From Oscillospiraceae bacterium (GTDB lineage Bacteria; Bacillota_A; Clostridia; Oscillospirales; Ruminococcaceae): 18,548 bases of DNA. A program made the position numbers and the translations under genes. Of the stretch, positions 14,348 through 18,548 are shown piece by piece. Location: contig JAFPQL010000190.1 in NCBI GenBank assembly GCA_017414145.1, positions 1-18,548 of the forward strand, read 5' to 3'. Numbering within the stretch: position 1 is the stretch's first letter; every line of letters begins with the position of its first letter. Below the pieces are notes generated by a model. That model saw only the letters and a program-made list of their open reading frames with translations. It had not been told where the DNA came from and did not search any database.

Positions 14348-15139
14348 ATGGAAAAGAAAAGTGACCGAATCTGGAATCTGGTCATCATCGCCGGTCTGGT
14401 TCTGCTGACCGGCGCGGGCATCCGGAGCCTGATGAAGTCCGCTGAGCCGCCTGCGGCCGTGACAGTCCGCGTGCCGGTGCTGTCTGACAGCACGGAACCG
14501 GATCTGCAGCGGATTCCGGAACACACACCGTCAGAACAACAGACGGGCGCCGCATCGGAGCCGCCCGCACAACAGTCGAACTACAAGACGCCGGACACAA
14601 ACCTCAACACCGCGGATGAAGCGGCGCTGCGGAATGTATCCGGCGTCGGTGCTGTACTGGCAAAGCGCATCGTCGATTACCGCACGAGAATCGGCGGCTT
14701 TACGCGGCGGGCGCAGCTTCTGGAAATCACGGGCATCGGGGAGAACCTTGCCGCGCAGATCATGGCGCAGTTCACGATTCCGGATGAGCTGCCGCCGGAA
14801 ACGACTGCGGCGCCTGTGACGAACCCGCCGGAGACGGCATCGCGTCATCAGACCGCCGAACGGACGGTGCAGCAGACAGAACCCGCGGAACCGGAGCCGC
14901 CGCAGAAGCGTGACCTGAATGAAGCAACAGAGGCGGAGCTGCTGGAGGTTCCGGGGATGACGCCCGAACGCGCCGCCGCAATTCTTGATATGCGGGAGCG
15001 GCTGCACGGGTTCAAATCACTGCGGGAGCTGATTCTCTGCGATCACCTGACCGGCAGCTACATCACGGAAACGATCGCGCAGTATTTTTATGTCGCGGAA
15101 GCGGAGACTCAGCCGAGTCTGGACTCTGCCGCGGGATAG
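14348..15139 (+). CDS. Membrane-anchored protein with two ComEA-like helix-hairpin-helix domains
   Basis: A 263-residue protein. The N-terminus has a hydrophobic segment at about 10-28 (IWNLVIIAGLVLLTGAGI) after a short basic start, followed by a Pro/Thr/Ser-rich linker. The first HhH domain (about 84-145) reads NLNTADEAALRNVSGVGAVLAKRIVDYRTRIGGF, with the ITGIGENLAAQI hairpin. After a second linker comes another (about 188-250): DLNEATEAELLEVPGMTPERAAAILDMRERLHGF, with a weaker second hairpin. ComEA-type HhH domains bind duplex DNA and, in competence, take up DNA at the membrane. Classic ComEA has one HhH pair, so duplication is notable, and I see no comEB/comEC next to it. ATG 14348 is chosen by homology of the start; GAGG lies 13 bases upstream. 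An upstream GTG at 14288 is possible. The 3' end overlaps the next gene tail to tail. Confidence 0.8.
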   Translation: MEKKSDRIWNLVIIAGLVLLTGAGIRSLMKSAEPPAAVTVRVPVLSDSTEPDLQRIPEHTPSEQQTGAASEPPAQQSNYKTPDTNLNTADEAALRNVSGVGAVLAKRIVDYRTRIGGFTRRAQLLEITGIGENLAAQIMAQFTIPDELPPETTAAPVTNPPETASRHQTAERTVQQTEPAEPEPPQKRDLNEATEAELLEVPGMTPERAAAILDMRERLHGFKSLRELILCDHLTGSYITETIAQYFYVAEAETQPSLDSAAG

Positions 15140-15432
15140 AAATCCTCGCCGTCGATGCGGCCGAATTTCCAAGCATGTGCGCGTGTTTTGCGAACAGCAC
15201 AGGCGCCGACGGGCAGGTCGCAGACCAGATGCAGCGAGGGGTCCAGATCGCAGAGCTCCCCGACTGTGATGGCGACGGCCTCGTGTCCCGCGTGCTGTCC
15301 GTCACAGACGAATTCCCATGTGTTGTCGCTGAAGTGATGACAGACGGTCGTAATATCAGCTTCGCCGTCGAGGATGTGCGTGCAGGTCAGCACGAGCAGA
15401 TCGGGACGGTCGGAAAAGGGATAATGCGCCAT
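15109..15432 (-). CDS. Small DUF2185-like hypothetical protein
   Basis: A 107-residue cytoplasmic protein with no signal peptide or membrane segment. It reads HILDGEADITTVCHHFSDN, WEFVCDGQHAGHEAVAITVGEL, then DLDPSLHLVCDLPVGACAVR and ends in AWKFGR. The pattern 'W.F.C......A..+++.EL..LDPS+..+..LP.G..A.R' resembles DUF2185/Imm33-like proteins, sometimes linked to toxin immunity or to housekeeping genes; I do not claim a function. ATG 15432 follows GGAAGGAG. Its last 31 bases overlap the end of the HhH gene on the other strand, so no terminator separates them. Confidence 0.6.
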   Translation of the reverse strand: MAHYPFSDRPDLLVLTCTHILDGEADITTVCHHFSDNTWEFVCDGQHAGHEAVAITVGELCDLDPSLHLVCDLPVGACAVRKTRAHAWKFGRIDGEDFYPAAESRLG

Positions 15433-15486
15433 AGAATGTCTCCTTCCGTTATATAATAGTATGCGGGGGAAATCCCGGCTGCTATT

Positions 15487-15515
15487 ATCATACAACAATT
15501 TCCTCAAAAAATCAA
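15487..15515 (-). promoter_or_regulatory. Possible promoter of the DUF2185-like gene
   Basis: On the minus strand TTGATT (15510-15515), a 17-base spacer and TATGAT (15487-15492), 55 bases before the start codon. A second A/T-rich candidate lies closer to the gene, so the exact site is uncertain. Confidence 0.45.
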
Positions 15516-15783
15516 GAGCAGAGCGGAAAAACGGCGATATTTCACGCACGGCGCCGCTGCCGGATTATGACAAAAAACGGCGTCAGGACTGCCCGGATGC
15601 GGGCGCGGAAGCAGTCCGCCGCGGGGCTTTGCCGGAAAATGGCAGATTGTGAAAAGTGACAATCCGCAATCTTCGGCGCAGGGATTGCCAATTATTGCGC
15701 CGGCAAACGCAGAAACCCGCCTGTCACGCCAAAAATCAAGGGTCGGAATGCCGACGCCGTTTTGTAAGAAATAGCGCCCGAAA

Positions 15784-15801
15784 TGTTACCGAATTGTAAC
15801 A
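15784..15801. promoter_or_regulatory. Operator-like palindrome
   Basis: TGTTAC, CGAATT and GTAACA form an 18-base sequence with perfect 6-bp inverted arms. It lies about 120 bases upstream of the transporter promoter -35. It has the size and symmetry of a dimeric repressor site such as LacI/GntR type; the regulator is not identifiable. Confidence 0.45.
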
Positions 15802-15841
15802 AATCGCAAAAAATAGCGTAATCAAGGTTTCAAATCGCAAA
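15800..15841 (+). repeat. Direct repeat upstream of the sugar ABC transporter
   Basis: CAAATCGCAAA occurs exactly at 15800-15810 and at 15831-15841, 31 bases apart, about three helical turns. Direct repeats on one face of the helix are typical of AraC-family sites. The first copy runs into a 12-base word that is also found in the AraC/beta-galactosidase intergenic region. Confidence 0.5.
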
Positions 15842-15920
15842 TTTCAGACTAATTTCAGAAATGAAAAGTGGATAGAATATGGCAAAACGCACAAATATGA
15901 TGACGAAACGGTATTTTGCA

Positions 15921-15949
15921 TTGACTTTTGCCCTCATTTCGTGTATATT
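15921..15949 (+). promoter_or_regulatory. Promoter of the sugar ABC transporter
   Basis: TTGACT (15921-15926), a 17-base spacer and TATATT (15944-15949). The transcript should start near 15956, leaving about 225 nt of untranslated leader before the binding-protein ATG. Confidence 0.75.
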
Positions 15950-15955
15950 TACATT

Positions 15956-16160
15956 GTGAAACAGGGCGTAGTCTGCGACGGCATGAAGGAAGCCTGACAC
16001 CTGCGTGTTCCGGTGCGATTGCCTCTGTCGAATACGAAAGCGCGCCCGCAGATGCGGAATAGGCGCTTCGTGCTGCGCAAAACGCAGCGAAATGACTCGC
16101 CGTTTTCATGACGGCAATCTTATTTCAAAGCTGTGAAGTGCAGCAATTATTCACAGCAAA
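15956..16160 (+). other. Long structured leader of the ABC transporter mRNA
   Basis: Several hairpins can be drawn: a nested stem AGCGC/GCGCT enclosing CCGC-AGAT-GCGG (about 16039-16070), GCTGCG-CAAAA-CGCAGC (about 16073-16089), and GCCGT/ACGGC (about 16099-16115). The upstream third (about 15960-16030) is GC-rich with weaker pairings. I do not recognise a known riboswitch, 6S, RNase P, SRP or tmRNA consensus. It may be a regulatory leader, an mRNA-stabilising element or an independent small RNA. Confidence 0.4.
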
Positions 16161-16180
16161 ATTAAGGAGGAAACTTTACA

Positions 16181-17716
16181 ATGAACAAGCTGAAGAAGTC
16201 CCTTGCTCTGATTGCAACGCTTGCAATCGCTTCTACCGCTCTTGTTGCTTGCGGCGGCAGCTCTTCCAGCGACAAGCCGGCTGACACCACCAAGGCCTCT
16301 GATACCACCAAGGCATCTGAGTCCGGCGAAGGCAACACCACCACCACCGCTGCAAATGCAGAGGCTCCGAAGATTGACTTCCCGGACACCGGCGACAAGC
16401 TCTCCATTCTGTCCTGGACCGGTGATGACCTCAATGTCATGATCGACTGCTTCGCAAAGAACACTGACTACAACGCAGACCAGATCGTCTGGGTTCCGGT
16501 CGGTACTTCCGGCGGCGAGGCTCGTGAGAGATATGCAACCTACTTTGCCGGCGACGGCGATGCAGACCTGCTCTTCCTCGAGGCAGACTGGATTCTCGAC
16601 TACATCGACAACGATGAGTACACCGCACCGCTCTCCAAGCTCGGCTTCACTGAGGACGACTTCAAGGGCTGCTACAAGTACACTGTTGATATCGGCACCA
16701 ACCAGGCAGGCGTTCTGAAGGGCGCAACCTGGCAGTGCACGCCGGGCGCATACTTCTACAGAACCGATATGGCTGAGAAGTACCTCGGTGTCAAGACCCA
16801 GAAGGATATGCAGGATAAGGTTAAGGACTGGGATACCTTCACCGCTACCGCGAAGGAGCTCCAGGAGAAGGCCGGCAAGAAGATCGCTATGGCTGATACC
16901 CTCGGCGGTATGTGGCAGGTCTGGCAGTACAACCGTTCCCAGGCTTGGACTGACAAGGACGACAACCTCGTCATCGACGACTACTGCAAGAAGTATGCAG
17001 AGCTCGCAAAAGAGTACTATGACAACGGCTATGTCACCAAGGAAGATCAGTGGCAGAACGGCTGGTATCAGATCGGCCAGGATGAGTCCACGCTGGGCTA
17101 CTTCTTCTGCACCTGGTGCCTGGGCACCGGCTCCATGCTGTCCAACGCTGAGGGCGGCGTGAAGATGAAGGATAAGCTGGGCGAAGACGGCAAGCCGATG
17201 CTGGACGACAAGGGCAACAAGATCCAGGAGATCGACTTCACCGAGGACGGCAAGGTTCAGCCGCTGAACAAGGACATCTGGGGCAAGTATGACATCGTCA
17301 ACGGCCCGTCCGGCTGGGCATGGGGCGGCACCTGGTTCGCAGCTTCCCCGAAGTGCGACAACGGCACGCTGGCTCACGACTTCGTGAAGTTCTTCACTGT
17401 TGATCCGGTCACCATGGAGAAGTACGCTCTCCAGAAGTCCGAGTTCGTCAACAGCCCGACCGTCATGAAGAAGATCGTGGACGACAAGTCCAACCACAAC
17501 GAGCTGCTCGCTTCCGGCGACCAGTTTGCAGTCCTCTACGATGCAGCTTCCAAGATCGACATGACCGGCAAGATCACCAAGTTCGATGCACAGATCAAGG
17601 CTGAGTTCAACGATGCTGTTACCAAGTTCGCAAAGGGCGACATCAAGGACTACGATGCAATGATCGAGCAGTTCAAGGACAAGGCATCCAAGATCGCTGG
17701 TCTGCATGTTGACTAA
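16181..17716 (+). CDS. Extracellular solute-binding lipoprotein of a sugar ABC transporter
   Basis: A 511-residue family 1 (carbohydrate-type) binding protein that captures sugar outside the membrane and delivers it to the permeases. The signal peptide ends in the lipobox LVAC, with C24 as the lipid-modified residue. Residues about 25-62 are a Ser/Thr/Ala linker with a repeated DTTKAS unit. The mature domain begins near KLSILSWTGDDLNVMIDCF and has YATYFAGDGDADLLFLEADW, GVLKGATWQCTPGAYFYRTDMAEKYL, PLNKDIWGKYDIVNGPSGWAWGGTW and a C-terminal helix-rich part, as usual. Two Trp-rich segments (WQVWQYNRSQAW and GWAWGGTW) could line the sugar site. ATG 16181 follows AAGGAGG. Codon use is strikingly biased (AAG, CTC, GAC, ACC), consistent with high expression. 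It leads an operon whose next gene is a permease. Substrate unknown. Confidence 0.92.
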   Translation: MNKLKKSLALIATLAIASTALVACGGSSSSDKPADTTKASDTTKASESGEGNTTTTAANAEAPKIDFPDTGDKLSILSWTGDDLNVMIDCFAKNTDYNADQIVWVPVGTSGGEARERYATYFAGDGDADLLFLEADWILDYIDNDEYTAPLSKLGFTEDDFKGCYKYTVDIGTNQAGVLKGATWQCTPGAYFYRTDMAEKYLGVKTQKDMQDKVKDWDTFTATAKELQEKAGKKIAMADTLGGMWQVWQYNRSQAWTDKDDNLVIDDYCKKYAELAKEYYDNGYVTKEDQWQNGWYQIGQDESTLGYFFCTWCLGTGSMLSNAEGGVKMKDKLGEDGKPMLDDKGNKIQEIDFTEDGKVQPLNKDIWGKYDIVNGPSGWAWGGTWFAASPKCDNGTLAHDFVKFFTVDPVTMEKYALQKSEFVNSPTVMKKIVDDKSNHNELLASGDQFAVLYDAASKIDMTGKITKFDAQIKAEFNDAVTKFAKGDIKDYDAMIEQFKDKASKIAGLHVD

Positions 17717-17788
17717 TTGACTGCAAAGTCTCAGACATTTCCACAGATAACCAAAAATAAATGCCTGAAATAGCATAACTGAATATGT

Positions 17789-17829
17789 GCCTATTGGGTC
17801 TTCGGACCCAATAGGCGTATATTTTATTT
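17789..17829 (+). terminator. UUCG-capped hairpin between binding protein and permease
   Basis: GCCTATTGGGTC (17789-17800) and GACCCAATAGGC (17805-17816) form a perfect 12-bp stem closed by a TTCG tetraloop, followed by the T-rich GTATATTTTATTT. In ABC operons such a hairpin after the binding-protein gene usually stops part of the transcription, or protects the upstream mRNA, so that more binding protein than permease is made. Confidence 0.85.
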
Positions 17830-17874
17830 ACCCTGTGTAATTTTCACTAATTTTATCTCGAAAGGGTGTGCTGA

Positions 17875-18548
17875 ATGGCTACGGCTGCACAAAGACGGAT
17901 CAAATCCGTCAGCTACGCGAAATACGGCTACATCTTTACGGCGCCGTTCTTTATCGTGTACTTCATTTTCATGCTCTACCCGCTGATTCAGACCTTTATT
18001 CTGGCTTTCTACGGCAACGGCGAATCGAACAAGCTGCATGAAGCCGGTACCTGTATCCACAACTTCGTCGGAACCAGCAACTTCAGAGCAATCCTGCTCG
18101 GCGGCGAGGATCGCGCCTCCAGAGCAATCCACAAGGAATTCTTCCACTATTTCGGAAACACGCTGATCATCTGGATCGGCAACTTTATCCCGCAGATCTG
18201 CCTTTCCCTGCTGCTCGCGGTCTGGTTTACCGACCTGCGCGTCAAGATGCCGGGCAAGGGCTTTTTCAAGGTCGTCATGTATATGCCGAATATCATCACG
18301 GCCGCTTCTGTCGCAGCACTGTTCATGTCTCTCTGCGGCAACTCCAAGTACAGCGTTCTGAACAGCTTCCTGCTGGAACACAATTATATAGACGAGGCGG
18401 TGCAATTTGCGGCCAATAAATGGTCATCCCGTATCATCGTCATGTTCATCCAGATCTGGATGTGGTTCGGCAACACGATGATTATGCTGATGTCCGGTAT
18501 TCAGGGTATCAACGAGTCGCTCTTTGAAGCGGCGGAAATCGACGGCGC
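17875..18548 (+). CDS. Sugar ABC transporter permease (MalF type), 5' part
   Basis: The first 224 codons of a MalF/UgpA-type inner-membrane permease; the gene continues past the window. A short basic N-terminus (MATAAQRRIKSVSYAK) leads into a first membrane segment at about 18-46, GYIFTAPFFIVYFIFMLYPL. A second is at about 92-118 (FGNTLIIWIGNFIPQICLSLLL), a third near 132-152 and a fourth near 187-207 (IIVMFIQIWMWFGNTMIML). The fragment ends in ESLFEAAEIDG, the EAA loop that contacts the ATPase. The loop after the first segment is long, as in MalF-like subunits. ATG 17875 has the GAAAGGG site about nine bases upstream. It is expected to be followed by a MalG-like partner. It is co-transcribed with the binding protein, with reduced level because of the hairpin between them. 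Confidence 0.9.
   Translation, partial: MATAAQRRIKSVSYAKYGYIFTAPFFIVYFIFMLYPLIQTFILAFYGNGESNKLHEAGTCIHNFVGTSNFRAILLGGEDRASRAIHKEFFHYFGNTLIIWIGNFIPQICLSLLLAVWFTDLRVKMPGKGFFKVVMYMPNIITAASVAALFMSLCGNSKYSVLNSFLLEHNYIDEAVQFAANKWSSRIIVMFIQIWMWFGNTMIMLMSGIQGINESLFEAAEIDG

Larger units (their letters stand above)
15433..16180. other. 748-base intergenic region with no credible gene
   Basis: I see no ORF here with a ribosome-binding site and a sensible product. The left part is GC-rich and contains the inverted pair CGGCGCA/TGCGCCG (about 15674-15708). The middle (about 15780-15860) is AT-rich with a palindrome and direct repeats. The right part has a promoter and a structured leader for the ABC transporter; these are listed separately. 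Confidence 0.6.

Noticed and set aside
15461..15652. A 63-codon plus-strand frame in the long intergenic region
   Set aside because: No ribosome-binding site, basic low-information product, and it overlaps the probable promoter of the minus-strand DUF2185-like gene.
15855..16109. An 84-codon minus-strand frame across the transporter leader
   Set aside because: No ribosome-binding site, and it overlaps the transporter promoter and leader hairpins on the opposite strand.
15956..16160. Leader as a known RNA (TPP, cobalamin, SAM, 6S, RNase P, tmRNA, tRNA)
   Set aside because: None of the conserved boxes of these RNAs could be found by eye, so no class was assigned.
16151..17776. A 541-codon open frame antisense to the binding protein
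   Set aside because: The Val/Leu-rich product resembles no family and arises from the biased codon use of the highly expressed binding-protein gene.
1..18548. CRISPR array, insertion sequence, phage or integron
   Set aside because: No regularly spaced repeats, transposase, integrase or terminal inverted repeats were seen on either strand.

Overview
The window looks like chromosome from a GC-rich, Gram-positive gut clostridium of the Ruminococcus/Oscillospiraceae type. This is inferred from three things: strong AGGAGG ribosome-binding sites with sigma-A-type promoters, a lipoprotein sugar-binding protein with a Thr/Ser-rich linker, and a secreted glycoside hydrolase ending in a type I dockerin, the hallmark of ruminococcal and clostridial cellulosome-like systems. 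I see no rRNA, tRNA, CRISPR array, IS element or phage gene.

Layout. (1) 1-2220: the 3' end of rpoC, a hairpin, then a secreted leucine-rich-repeat (BspA-type) surface protein with its own terminator. (2) 2293-5198: a leftward DUF2752 membrane protein, then a rightward cassette behind a near-consensus promoter at 2773-2801. The cassette is DUF2975 membrane protein, small Xre-type regulator, a membrane-anchored unknown, and two paralogous secreted unknowns. The second paralog has its own promoter and no conventional start codon: an ACG sits where its sister has ATG. (3) 5365-6734: a leftward two-gene operon of DUF3343 (putative S/Se carrier-like) and a cysteine desulfurase-like PLP enzyme. (4) 6930-7631: an orphan OmpR-type regulator whose receiver domain has lost the phospho-acceptor aspartate and other catalytic residues. 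(5) 7705-12690: a leftward 1661-residue GH2 beta-galactosidase with two LamG-like modules and a dockerin. It diverges from an AraC-family regulator (13152-14021), and well-formed promoters lie on both sides of the shared intergenic region. (6) 14022-14347: a gene-poor gap holding a decayed fragment of dipicolinate synthase subunit A (dpaA/spoVFA). (7) 14348-15432: a membrane-anchored protein with two ComEA-like helix-hairpin-helix domains, overlapping tail to tail with a small DUF2185-like protein. (8) 15433-16180: a 748-base non-coding region with a palindrome, direct repeats, a promoter and a roughly 225-nt structured leader. (9) 16181-18548: a sugar ABC transporter, with a binding lipoprotein, a UUCG hairpin and the start of the first permease.

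How they fit together. The AraC regulator most likely controls the divergent beta-galactosidase. A 12-base word in their intergenic region recurs upstream of the ABC transporter and may link the two loci; this is a hypothesis from the sequence. The most unusual features are the degenerate receiver, the dpaA relic, the ACG-start paralog, the LamG module inserted inside the GH2 catalytic region, and the DUF2975/Xre cassette with its uncharacterised secreted paralogs. I did not find a clear-cut new defence or mobile system.
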